DNA of 38,706 nucleotides, taken from assembly GCA_049613665.1 (NCBI GenBank), contig JBMZCV010000024.1:1-38706 (forward strand), in the 5' to 3' direction. Under the pieces are notes generated by a model that saw nothing but the letters and a program-made list of their open reading frames with translations, was not told the DNA's origin and did not search any database. The position numbers and the translations under genes were made by a program. This stretch comes from JBMZCV01 sp049613665 (GTDB lineage Bacteria > Bacteroidota > Bacteroidia > Chitinophagales > UBA2359). Below, in pieces: positions 7,932 to 18,600 of this stretch. Within the stretch, counting starts at the first letter, position 1; each line of letters begins with the position of its first letter.

Positions 7932-8861
7932 ATGAATATACGAGTTCAGAATTTAGTTAAAAAATACGGTACTCAAAGAGCCGTAGATAACATTTCTTTC
8001 GATGTGAAAAGTGGTGAAATTTTAGGTTTTCTCGGCCCAAATGGTGCAGGAAAAACCACTACCATGAAAATGATTACTTGCTATATGTCGCCATCTGAAG
8101 GCGATATTCAAGTTGGCGACTATTCCATTTTATCAAATCAAGAAGCCATCAAAAAACGCATCGGCTACCTGCCCGAACACAATCCATTATATCTTGATAT
8201 GCCTGTGATGGAATATTTGGCTTTTGCTGCAGCTATTCAAGGCGTGCAAAAAGCAGATATTCCGAATCGTTTGCGTGAAATGGTGCGAACTTGCGGTTTG
8301 AACAAAGAAAAACACAAAAAAATCGGCGAGTTGTCTAAAGGTTTTCGACAAAGAGTAGGTTTGGCACAAGCCATGATTCACAATCCCGACGTTTTGATTT
8401 TAGATGAACCAACAACAGGTTTAGATCCAAATCAGATTGTGGAAATCAGAGAGTTGATAAAAAAATTAGGGCAAGAAAAAACCGTAATTTTTAGCACACA
8501 CATTTTGCCAGAGGTAGAAGCAACTTGCGATAGAATTTTGATTATCAATGAAGGAAAAATCGTGGCCGATGGCTCGCCAAAAGACCTACGACAGCAAGCA
8601 AGCGGTAGCGAAATTAGCAAAATCCGCCTCGAAGACTTCAACGATGCCTACAATGTGCATGAAGCTTTCGATATGTTACCTTCTGTTTCGGTTGTAGATT
8701 TCGACAAAGACGAAAATTATTTTATGGTAGAAAGCATCAAAGGTATGAGTTCTCGCCGTGAAATTTTCCAAACTTGCGTCAATAACAATTGGATTTTGAC
8801 AGAATTGACACCTATTGAACGAGATTTGGAAGATGTTTTCCGAAATGTGACAATGAAATAA
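7932..8861 (+). CDS. gldA: Gliding motility ABC transporter ATPase GldA
   Basis: 309 residues. Walker A GPNGAGKT at 35-42, signature LSKGFRQ at 134-140, Walker B VLILDEP at 154-160 and switch His190 make it an ABC ATPase. The length and the C-terminal extension of about 90 residues ending in ERDLEDVFRNVT match GldA. In Flavobacterium johnsoniae GldA works with GldF and GldG in an ABC complex needed for gliding; its substrate is unknown. Here gldF and gldG lie just downstream, which strongly supports the call. A 297-base gap holding two kinds of repeat separates it from gldF, so the two may be transcribed separately. Confidence 0.92.
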   Translation: MNIRVQNLVKKYGTQRAVDNISFDVKSGEILGFLGPNGAGKTTTMKMITCYMSPSEGDIQVGDYSILSNQEAIKKRIGYLPEHNPLYLDMPVMEYLAFAAAIQGVQKADIPNRLREMVRTCGLNKEKHKKIGELSKGFRQRVGLAQAMIHNPDVLILDEPTTGLDPNQIVEIRELIKKLGQEKTVIFSTHILPEVEATCDRILIINEGKIVADGSPKDLRQQASGSEISKIRLEDFNDAYNVHEAFDMLPSVSVVDFDKDENYFMVESIKGMSSRREIFQTCVNNNWILTELTPIERDLEDVFRNVTMK

Positions 8862-8896
8862 GTAGTTGGATAGAAATAATGATACTTCTCGTTGAA

Positions 8897-8964
8897 GCTA
8901 ACATACTGATTATCAATGCGTTAGCAACGAATCGACCGTTTATTAAATAGTGCTTGGCACTTAA
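8897..8964 (+). repeat. Interspersed 70-bp repeat, copy B
   Basis: Starts GCTAACATACTGATTATCAA and ends TAGTGCTTGGCACTTAA. The end carries the palindrome AGTGC-TTG-GCACT. Best-preserved full copy of the family, located in the gldA-gldF gap. Confidence 0.8.
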
Positions 8965-8980
8965 TTTTTTCAAAAACTTG

Positions 8981-9060
8981 AACACACTATTTTTTCTAGC
9001 TTAAAAAAAATGAAATAGTTGAAGTTTTTATCAGCTTTACATTTTGCAAAATAGTATGTT
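8981..9060. repeat. Palindromic 80-bp element, diverged copy 3
   Basis: AACACACTATTTTTT (8981-8995) and AAAATAGTATGTT (9048-9060) form inverted ends like those of the copies at 22080-22157 and 26853-26931, at the same total length. The interior has diverged. It lies just after copy B of the 70-bp repeat. Confidence 0.55.
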
Positions 9061-9158
9061 TTTTTTGTTCAATTTAAAATAACTATTTGTAAATATTGTT
9101 TGCTTACATCAAAAACACTTAAAACAATATTTATATACTAAAAATAACACAATCAAAC

Positions 9159-9896
9159 ATGAGACCAATATTAATTTTAGCCAAGCGAGAACTCAATAGT
9201 TTTTTCGACTCGCTCATTGCTTATATGCTTATCATTATCTTTTTGGGTTTCAGCGGTCTTTTTACATGGATAACCGCTTCTTTTTTCGGCCCTGATGTAT
9301 TTTTGAGTGGGCAAGCCAACTTGCGTCCATTCTTTTATGTCGCCTATTTTACGCTCTTCATTTTCATTCCAGCTATCACGATGCGAATGATTGCAGAAGA
9401 GAAAAAAACAGGTACAATCGAATTGTTATTGACCAAAGCTGTCAGCGATTGGCAAGTTGTCATGGGCAAGTTTTTAGCTTGTTTAGCCTTAGTTGCCATC
9501 GCTGTTTTCTGCACACTTCCCTACTACATCACCATTAGCTGGCTTGGCCCTGTTGATCATGGTGCGATGATAGCTGGCTATTTCGGCATTTTGCTCATTA
9601 GTTGTGCATATATCGGCATTGGATTGTTTGCAAGTAGCCTCACTTCCAATCAAATTGTGGCTTTCTTGTTAGCATTGTCACTTTCTGCTTGTTTTATGAT
9701 TTTGTTCCAATTTATTTCAATGAATTTATCAGGTACTTTGGCTAGTGTTTTCGACTACCTTAGCTTTTTCAATCACTACGAAGCCACGACAAAAGGCGTT
9801 ATCGACTCAAAAGATGTTTTATATTTTTTATCTATTACAGCTTTTTGTTTGTTAGCTACCGAAAGTGTTTTAGCTGGCAGAAAAGTAGTTGAATAA
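9159..9896 (+). CDS. gldF: Gliding motility ABC transporter permease GldF
   Basis: 245 residues with about six hydrophobic membrane segments (near 22-42, 57-77, 105-128, 135-160, 166-190 and 222-236). The start MRPILILAKRELNSFFDSLIAY and the segment RMIAEEKKTGTIELLLTKAVSDWQVVMGKF are the hallmark of GldF and related ABC-2 type permeases. It should sit in the inner membrane with GldA as the ATPase and GldG as partner. gldG begins 63 bases downstream on the same strand, so the two are probably one operon. Confidence 0.9.
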   Translation: MRPILILAKRELNSFFDSLIAYMLIIIFLGFSGLFTWITASFFGPDVFLSGQANLRPFFYVAYFTLFIFIPAITMRMIAEEKKTGTIELLLTKAVSDWQVVMGKFLACLALVAIAVFCTLPYYITISWLGPVDHGAMIAGYFGILLISCAYIGIGLFASSLTSNQIVAFLLALSLSACFMILFQFISMNLSGTLASVFDYLSFFNHYEATTKGVIDSKDVLYFLSITAFCLLATESVLAGRKVVE

Positions 9897-9959
9897 AAAT
9901 ATTTTTTCAACTTTTTCTGAAATCTTTTAAATTCAATAAAATAAAATAAGCCTATAACA

Positions 9960-11468
9960 ATGATAAATAAAAATACTTTACGCACTAGAATTTTCTTATT
10001 TCTAGCGATTGTTATTACCTTAAATTTCTTATTCAATCGCTTCTTTGTTCGCCTCGATTTGACAGGCGACAAACAATATACATTGAGCCAAGCTACCAAA
10101 AATATCTTAACAGAATTAGATGAGCCTGTAACTGTAACCGCCTATTTTTCTGAAAATTTGCCTCCACAAATCGAAAAAATCAAACAAGATTTTGAAGATG
10201 TTTTAGCAGAATATGACCAACGTTCACGAGGAAATGTTGTGTATGAATTTCTTAATCCGAATGAAAGTGAAACTACTGAACAACAAGCTCAACAAGAAGG
10301 AATCGCTCCGCAAATCGTGAATGTGAGAGAGAGTGACCAATTTACACAACAGCGTGTTTATTTGGGTGCAAAGCTGCAATATGGTGAGCAAAAAGAAGTC
10401 ATTCCAGCCATCAGTTCTCGTGCTACAATGGAATATGAATTGTCGAAAGCTATCAAAAAAATATCGGCTAAAAGTCGTCCGAAAATTGGTTTTATAAAAG
10501 GCCACAATGAAGCAAATTTGGCAAGTATGGCACAAGTGCAAACCGCTTTAGAAGTTTTATATCAGCCTAGCGAAGTGGCACTTTCAGACTCTGCTTTAAA
10601 TAGTTATAAAACCTTAGTTTTGGTCAATCCGAAAGACTCATTTTCGCAAGCAGATTTTAGCCGTTTAGATGCTTATATGCAAAATGGCGGTGGCTTGTTA
10701 GTGGCTTTCAATCGTGTTGATATGGACTTCACAACTGCCTCTGGAAATGAGGTAACTACTGGCTTGGAAGTGTGGCTCGACAATAAAGGCATCATCATTG
10801 ACAATCAATTTGTTATAGATGAAAATTGTGGGCAAATAAGTGTGCAAGACCAAAGCCGTTCTTTCTTTGGAATGCCAATGACACAGCGTATCGCTTTTCC
10901 TTATTTTCCAATCATAAAAAGCTTTAATCAAGACCATATCATCTCAAGAGGAATTGAAGAAATCATTATGCCTGGAGCGAGTCATATTACTTATAATGGC
11001 AAAGATAAATTTACCGTTTTAGCTTCTACTTCTAGTCGTTCTGGCTATGCAGAAGTACCTTTTCAGATTGATATAAAACGACAATGGACAAATGCAGATT
11101 TTCCAACTCGAAAACTAACAGTTGGTGGTGCTTTAGAGCCAGCTAATGGCGGAAAAATGGTTGTTTATAGTGATGGAGATTTTGCGATTAATGGCACAGG
11201 CCAACAGCAACAACGTTTGGGTGAAAACAATATCAATCTTTTTGTGAATGGTGTAGATTGGTTGTCAGATGATACAGGCTTGGCGGCTTTGCGTACAAAA
11301 GCAGTTGTCTCACGTCCATTGGAAAAAGACTTAGACGAAAGCCAACGTTCTATGGTAAAATGGGGAAATTTCTTGTTTCCTATTTTCCTGATTATATTGT
11401 ATGGCTTTTTTAGGTCGCAAGCTCGCAAACGTAAACGCAATAAGTGGGCAAATGAGCAGTATGTTTAG
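9960..11468 (+). CDS. gldG: Gliding motility ABC transporter auxiliary protein GldG
   Basis: 502 residues, slightly shorter than Flavobacterium GldG. An N-terminal membrane segment (about 11-29) is followed by the conserved RLDLTGDKQYTLSQATKNIL, a long periplasmic region with PKIGFIKGHNEANL and an ABC-type auxiliary domain, and a C-terminal membrane segment (FLFPIFLIILYGFF) before a basic cytoplasmic tail. It forms the gliding ABC complex with GldA and GldF. gldF-gldG order is conserved in the phylum. A DUF4340-like gene follows after 102 bases. Confidence 0.92.
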   Translation: MINKNTLRTRIFLFLAIVITLNFLFNRFFVRLDLTGDKQYTLSQATKNILTELDEPVTVTAYFSENLPPQIEKIKQDFEDVLAEYDQRSRGNVVYEFLNPNESETTEQQAQQEGIAPQIVNVRESDQFTQQRVYLGAKLQYGEQKEVIPAISSRATMEYELSKAIKKISAKSRPKIGFIKGHNEANLASMAQVQTALEVLYQPSEVALSDSALNSYKTLVLVNPKDSFSQADFSRLDAYMQNGGGLLVAFNRVDMDFTTASGNEVTTGLEVWLDNKGIIIDNQFVIDENCGQISVQDQSRSFFGMPMTQRIAFPYFPIIKSFNQDHIISRGIEEIIMPGASHITYNGKDKFTVLASTSSRSGYAEVPFQIDIKRQWTNADFPTRKLTVGGALEPANGGKMVVYSDGDFAINGTGQQQQRLGENNINLFVNGVDWLSDDTGLAALRTKAVVSRPLEKDLDESQRSMVKWGNFLFPIFLIILYGFFRSQARKRKRNKWANEQYV

Positions 11469-11570
11469 TTTTTTGTCACTGTAAAACATTCTTTTTTTAA
11501 GTGAAATGGAAGGTATTAAAAAAATGCTTTCCATCTTATCACTAATATTTTTCAAAAACCACCTAACAAA

Positions 11571-12197
11571 ATGAAATTATCAAACACCGCATTAATAACC
11601 ATTTTTATAGGATTAGCAGGCTTCTTTGCTTGGATAAATTTTTCGGATAGTAAAGACGAAAAACGCAATTTTCGCAAAGAATTGGTCAGCATAGATACTT
11701 CCAAAGTTACAGAATTGCTCTTATACCCTCAAGCTTTGCAAGGCAAAGAAATTAAATTTACAAAACAAGTTGATGGTTGGTTGTTGAATAGCACAGACAC
11801 TTCTGCTGTTTTGGAAAAGCAAGCAATTGATGGTTTGGTAAACAACTTATTGCAAGTAAAACCTAAACGTTTGGCAGCTCGTAGCGAGGAAAAATGGGCA
11901 GAGCTAGAAGTTGATGAAACGAAAGCTACACGCATCAAAATAAAAGAAAATGGCGATGTAACACTTGATTTATTTGTCGGAAAGTTTACCTTTCAGCAGG
12001 CAGAAGCAAACCCTAACATTCCTCCTCAACAACAACAGCAACAACAGCCTATTATGACTTCATTTGTGCGTCTGGCAGGCGATACAGATGTGTATGCAGT
12101 AGATGGTATTTTGAGCATGATGTATAACCGACAAGTAGCCGACTTTTTTCCTAAACCTCCTTCTCCAACTGAAGCAGAAGTAAATGATACCAAGTAG
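11571..12197 (+). CDS. DUF4340-like protein linked to gldG
   Basis: 208 residues. One N-terminal membrane segment (about 7-23) precedes a periplasmic domain with FRKELVSIDTSKVTELLLYPQ, WLLNSTDTSAVLEKQAIDGLVNNLLQVKPKRLAA and a TRIKIKENGDVTLDLFVGKF strand pattern, typical of the DUF4340 fold found after gldG-type genes. A Gln-rich loop (PPQQQQQQQP) interrupts it. The family is thought to accompany ABC complexes of this kind; its exact role is unknown. The short length and Pro/Thr-rich tail suggest a single DUF4340 module. Confidence 0.75.
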   Translation: MKLSNTALITIFIGLAGFFAWINFSDSKDEKRNFRKELVSIDTSKVTELLLYPQALQGKEIKFTKQVDGWLLNSTDTSAVLEKQAIDGLVNNLLQVKPKRLAARSEEKWAELEVDETKATRIKIKENGDVTLDLFVGKFTFQQAEANPNIPPQQQQQQQPIMTSFVRLAGDTDVYAVDGILSMMYNRQVADFFPKPPSPTEAEVNDTK

Positions 12198-12298
12198 TTT
12201 TGCTTTGTTTTTTGATATTAAAACACTATACATAACAACTCTTACACGACCTTCATAACAAAAATTATTATTAGAAAAAGAAGAAAATATCATTTAAT

Positions 12299-12349
12299 TG
12301 AGTGTTTAAATTTCAGCTTTTAACTAAAAAAGTATCTTTTTTAGTATCT
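12299..12349. repeat. Hairpin repeat, copy I
   Basis: GAGTGTTTAAATTTCAGC followed by CTAAAAAA-GTATC-TTTTTTAG (12324-12344) and TATCT. The first part matches 21986-22020, and the hairpin core matches 28829-28849. Located in the 414-base gap between the DUF4340 gene and the giant protease gene, which otherwise holds a terminator and a promoter. Confidence 0.6.
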
Positions 12350-12384
12350 AAATCCATCATATAAACAGTCTATTAAAAGTAAAA

Positions 12385-12428
12385 AAAGAGCTAATACAAA
12401 AAGTTTTGTGTTAGCTCTTTCTCTTTTT
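12385..12428 (+). terminator. Intrinsic terminator of the gldFG operon
   Basis: AAAGAGCTAA (12385-12394) pairs with TTAGCTCTTT (12411-12420), and ACAAAA/TTTTGT extends the stem to a tight loop. T-rich CTCTTTTTTTT follows on the plus strand. Confidence 0.85.
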
Positions 12429-12536
12429 TTTGTAAAAAAGTTGCTAAAAGCACAAAAAAGCTTGCTAAAAAGCTTGCTTATTTCATTTTTTTATTAAAAG
12501 CATATATTTATACACTTATAATCGTTTTTTTTTGCT

Positions 12537-12565
12537 TTGAAATTTTAGAGAAATAACTATCTTTG
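12537..12565 (+). promoter_or_regulatory. Promoter of the giant M43 protease gene
   Basis: TTG (12537-12539), an 18-base spacer, then TATCTTTG (12558-12565), a close match to the Bacteroidota promoter TTG-N19-TAnnTTTG. The ATG is 46 bases downstream of the -7 box. This is the best promoter match in the window. Confidence 0.65.
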
Positions 12566-12611
12566 GACTTCAATATAATTCACAAAATTTTCAAAACAAA
12601 TTAAGCCAATT

Positions 12612-15600
12612 ATGAGTAAAAAATTATCTTTTTTCTCTCTTTTGTCTTGCCTAATGTTGCTCAACCTTACAGTAGCATGGGGACAAAATAGATGTGGTAC
12701 GACGGACTATATGGAGCAAATGCTTCAAGACCCTGACTACCGTGCCCAGCACGAGCAAGTGCAGGAGCAAATACAACAAAAAATAGCTGAAAATTCAAGT
12801 CAAAGCTTTGCTCGCAGTTCTGCTGCTTGTCCAGACGTTACTGTTCTTCCAATAGCGATTCACTATCAAGGTGTATCTGGCGGAGTAACAAATCAAGCTT
12901 GCTTAATTCAGCTAGCACAAGAACAAATTGCTATTTTGAATGCAGATTATACTGCTACAAATCCTGATATTACCAATTGGGACGCTGTCTCTAGCAATTA
13001 TCCTGGTGTACAAGTAGGTGATGCTTGTATCGAATTTAGATTAGCTACACAAAATCACCCTGCTGGTTCTAACCTTTCAGATGGCGAATTAGCAATTACT
13101 TACAATGCCACAACAGGCAGCAATAGCAGCACTTGGTCTGGCTATCTCAATATTTTTGTGCAAGACGCAGGTGGTGTATTAGGTTTCTCACCTAAACCTG
13201 GCTTTGGTAATGGCGATGGTGTCACTATCGATTTTTGTGCCTTTGGAGCATCTGGCTTAGGCTGTGGTGGCGTAGGCCCTGATAGCGGTTGTGGTGCTGG
13301 CTGGGCTTATACAGGCGGTCGTACTTTAACTCACGAAGTGGGACACTATTTGAACCTCGACCATATTTGGGGCGACGGTGGCTGTGGTGTTGATGATGGT
13401 ATCAGCGATACACCAGAAGCAGGTACGGAGTATTTCGGCTGTCCTGCCATTGGTACTGGAACGACAAGTTGTGGTAGTCAAGATATGTTTATGAACTATA
13501 TGGACTATGTAAATGACGATTGTATGTTTATGTTTTCGGAAGAGCAAGCATCAGTTATGAATAGTCGTGCCGACTTATTAGCAAATTTTGTATTAGTAGA
13601 TGCTGCTGAGGTAGCTCCTGCTGCACCTGTTGCAAATTTTAGCATTTCGGGTACTAATGTATGCGAAGGTTCAGTAGTTTCTTTTACAGATATTTCTACT
13701 GGCTCTCCAACAACTTGGGCATGGACATTTTCAGGAGCTGGCGTTTCTCCAGCAAGTTCTTCAGAGCAAAACCCTAATATTTCAGTTACAAGTGCTGGCA
13801 CTTTAGATGTTACTTTGACAGCTAGTAATACTGAGGGTGGCGACACTTATTCAGAAAGCTTTACTATGACCTTATTAGCCTCTGGTGATCCTGCTTGTGG
13901 TTTTGTTGGTTGTGCGGTAGATGGCGACAATGCCGATGGTGGTTTTGAGTCAGATGCTGGTGCAACTTGGACGGTACAAACTGACAACATTTTTGGTACG
14001 CCTCATTGTACTACTACTGGTTGTGGTGCGAATCAACAAACTGGAGTAGGTTTTATGTGGTTAGGTGGATATAGTGCGGATCAATTTCCAGTAGAAGGAT
14101 ATACTGCTTCTTTTGGACAAAGCGTCAACATTCCAGCATCTACAGGTAGCTTAGTATTAGAATTTGGCGGTTTAATTGTTTGTACTGGTGCTGCAAGCGA
14201 TAACTTTACTGTTTCAATTGATGGCAACCTTGTCTATTCTTTTGACAATGGTACTAACCAAGATGGCTTATGTGATGCAGCAGGCTATGCTACTGTAACT
14301 GTGCCTTTAGATAATGCTTATGCAGATGGTGGAAACCACGATTTGTTATTTGAAACAACTATGGGAACTGATGTCGCTTCAAATTTTATATTTGACGATG
14401 TTACCTTATGTATCTTGCCTGCTTGTGCTCCTACGGTAGATTTTGCTTTAGCAGATTGCGATCCTGCTGGCTCGGACAATTTCGATGTCGTTGTAACAAT
14501 GACTGAATTTGGAACAGGTACAGGCTCAACAAGCTTTACATTGACAGCAACAGGTAGTGCAGCTTTCACACCTATTACTTTAACTGCCGATGAATGGGCA
14601 TTAGGTGTGCCTGTAACTTTCGCTAATGCTGAGACTGTGACGCTAACTCTTGCAAATGATAATGACCCATTAAATTGTTCTGATACTTCTTCTGAACTGA
14701 CTAATTTCTGTGAGCTTTGTGAAGCCAATCCTGGTACTTTTACAGTAAACACAATTGAAGTTTGTCCAGGCGAAGATTTAATCTTAACAAGTAATAATGA
14801 CTTCACGCTTTCAAACTTTCCAGATGCAACTTCTCCAGGTTTAGCTTATTTTATTTACAATAGCGAACCAATAAGCGGCGATCCATTTGGTGCTGAATTT
14901 GGTGGTACAGTATTTACTGGCGACTTAGCTGGTAATGTAACTGTTCCAAATGATGGTTCTTCAACAGGTACATTGTGGTTAGCTTTAGGTACTTTGGCTA
15001 CAACGGCTGACGGTCTTACAACAGGTGCTTGTTTTAATGTAGATTTGGCTAATGTTGTCGCTGTTCAGCTTTTAGTAGCTGGTCAAGGCAATTGCGAAGA
15101 TGGCCCTTGTACAGCTTATACAGATGGCCCTTATACTGATTTAAGCCCTGCTCCTTGTGTAGATAATTGTGGTACGCCAACAGAAGCTGGCTTCCAAATA
15201 TTCTCAAATGAAGCTTATGCGGTTGAAAACGTAACAGCAGGTGCAACTTATGTAGTTGATATTTGCAATGGTTATGGTGCTTGGGTAGCTGAAATAACAG
15301 TAGTTGATGAAACTTCTGGCGATGTTATTGCTACAACTTTTGATACAACTGATGGCTCTGAATGTAACTTAGAATTTACAACTCCTAATGATGGAAATAT
15401 CCTTATTATTTTCACGGAAGCAGGAAACTGTGCAGGTGCTCAACAATTAGACAATGGTTTTGTGACACTTGATTGCGTTTCTGGTGCTGGCCCTTGTCCA
15501 CTTCCTACCTGTGATGATGGCATTCAAAACCAAGATGAAACAGGTATTGATTGTGGTGGTGCAACTTGTGCTGCTTGCATTTGTGGAGCAGGAAGTATTA

Positions 15601-18600
15601 CGTCTAGCGATCAAATTATTTGCCCTGGAGCAGGTATTAATCTAACTGTTACAGGCGAAGACCTTACTTTAGGTGCTGGCGATTATGTATATGGTTGGGG
15701 ATTTTATGATCCAACTACTTTAGATTTAATATCTTTTGTTACATTTGGCAGCGACCCAGCAGGATATAATATTGTTAATATTGACTATAATGCAATATTA
15801 ACAGATAGCGGCTTAGATGCAATTCCAAATGGAGCATATTTAGTTTCTGGTATCGCTTATTCTGAAAATGGTACACCAGATGATACTGCTGATGATGAAG
15901 TTTGCTTTACGGCAAATGATATTTTAGTAACTTTTGTAGATGGTGCAGACCCTGCTTGCTCTGGCCCATGTACAAGCTATGCAGATGGCCCTTATGTAGA
16001 TTTAGGAGAAGCTCCTTGTGCTACAAACTGTGGAACGCCAACAGAAGCTGGTTTCCAAGTTTACTCTAGCGAAGCTTATGCCGTTACCAATGTAGCAGCA
16101 GGTGGTACTTATTTAGTATCTATTTGCGATGGCTATGGTGCTTGGGTAGCTGAAATAACAGTAGTTGATGCAGTAACAAATGATGTTATTGCTTCTACAG
16201 AAGGCACTACAAATGGTTCTGAATGTTCTTTAGAATTTACTACTCCTAATGCTGGCGACATCTTAATCATTATTAATGATGCTAACTCATGTGGTGGTGC
16301 TAGTAACCTGACTGACAATGGTTTCTTAACCCTTGATTGTGTTTCTGGTGCTGGCCCTTGTACTTGTCAAGCAGGTAATGCTACATCAGCAGCTACACAA
16401 ACTGTTTGTCCAGGAGAAGGTATTACTTTGACCGTAGAAAATGAAGACCTTACTTTAGGTACAGGAGATTTCAATTTCAATTGGTTATTTTATCAAGATG
16501 ATGGAACAGGAACAGACACTTTAGTTTCTTTAGTAAACTTTGGCAATGACCCTACAAATTACAACTTAGTTAATATTGATTATAATGCTTTCTTAGCTTT
16601 CAATGAATTACCTACCATCGCACCAGGAACTTATACTGTTTTTGGTTTGGCTTATTCTGTAAATGGAACGCCAGATGATACTGACGATGATGTTCTTTGT
16701 TTTACTGACGATGGTTTAGTAGGCACAGAAGTTATTTTCTTAGCAGCAGGCGACCCTGCTTGTCCTGTTTGTTCTGTTTTAGATGATACGCAAGCGGTTA
16801 CAGAAACTGCAATTTGCTCTGGCGGAAGCTTAACTTTAACAGATGGTGTTGTCATTGACAATACTTTCACAGGTGGAACAGTAACATGGGTTTACGGAAC
16901 AACCGAAACTTTTGATGCTTACACAGAAGGTATGCCTTATATGGCTGGTGCATTAACAGCTACTGGTTGCGATGCAATGACTTATTATGTAAAAGCTCGT
17001 TTAGATGGCATTGCTGAATGTACTGACCAATCAGACGCATTTATGGTTATGGTTTACCCTGCTATCAATGCAACTGCTGTTGATGGTACTTGTGAAGCTG
17101 GCGTAACCTTGAATGATGGTTGTGCTTACGACATCACTTGGAATGATGGTACAACAACAGGTACAGGTGCTTCTTATACACTTACTCCAGCCTTAGAACC
17201 TCAAGTAGGTATGGTAACTTTCACTATTACAAACGCTGCTGCTCCTGCTGGTTGCAATAGCCTTGATGTAGTAGCAAATTACAACTGTGTTGGTTTAAAT
17301 TGTGCTGTTTTAGATGATACACAAGCAGTTGCAGAATCTGCTATTTGCTCTGGCGGAAGCTTAACTTTAAATAGCGGAATGATAACTGACAATGACTTTG
17401 CAGGTGGTTCTGTAACATGGGTTTATGGTACAACTGAAACTTTCGATGCTTACACAGAAGGTATGATGTATGCAGATGGTGCTTTGACAGCTATGGGCTG
17501 CGATGCAATGACTTATTATGTAAAAGCTCGCTTAGATGGCGTTGCTGAATGTATGGATATGTCTGACGCATTTATGGTTATGGTTTATCCTGAAATTTCT
17601 GCTACTGCCGTTGATGGTGCTTGCGAAGCTAGTGTAATGGTTGCAGGAGACTGTGCTTATGACATCGCTTGGAACAATGGAACAGAAACAGGTATGGGTG
17701 CTACTTATACTTTAGAGCAAAGCTTAGAAGCTCAAATGGGTATGGTAACATTTACAGTAACAAATGCTGCTGCTCCTGCTGGTTGCAATAGTGTTGAGGT
17801 AACTGCAAACTACAACTGTGCAGCTTTAGTTTGTGCTACATTAGATGGCAACCAAAGCTTAACGACTGAAGTTTGTCCAGATGTAATGATTGTTACTGAC
17901 AATGGTACAATTACTGACAACGATTTTGCAGGTGGTTCTGTAACGTGGGTATATAGCATGTCAGAAACTTTTGATGCTTATACAGAAGGTACAGTTTGGA
18001 ATGGCGAAATTTTAACAGCTACTGGCTGCGATGCAATGACTTACTATTTTGTAGCTCGTTTAGATGGCGTTGATGGTTGTACTGACCAATCAGCAGCTAT
18101 GACAGTAAACGTTTATCCTGAAATTATGGCAACGACTTCTAGCGACAACTGTATGGCAAGCATTGACATCAATGGTTGTGATTATAGCGTAACTTGGAAT
18201 GATGGCACAAACTCTGGTGCAAACAGCACTTATACTGTAATGCCTACTCTAGAAGAACAATCTGGCACAGTAATGTTTACAGTAACAAATGCTGCTGCTC
18301 CTGCATTCTGCAATACTTTAGAAGTAGAAGTACCTTACACTTGTGCTGCTTTAGTTTGTTCAGCATTAAGCGACGTATCTGTTACAGAAATGGCAGTATG
18401 TTCTAATGGTAGCGTTATGACAAGTGCAAGTGTGACAGACAATGACTTTACAGGTGGTTCTGCTACTTGGGTATATAGCATGTCTGAAACTTTTGATGCT
18501 TACGCAGAAGGCGAAGTATTTAATGGAAATTTGCCTGCAAATACTACTTGCGACGCAATGACTTATTACTTAGTAGCTCGTTTAGATGGCGTTGATGGTT

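Noticed and set aside
8432..8641. Antisense open frame in gldA
   Set aside because: Shadow of a well-supported gene on the other strand.
13326..13847. Antisense open frames inside the giant protease gene
   Set aside because: Many such frames arise on the other strand because of its codon use; none has a start context or family likeness.
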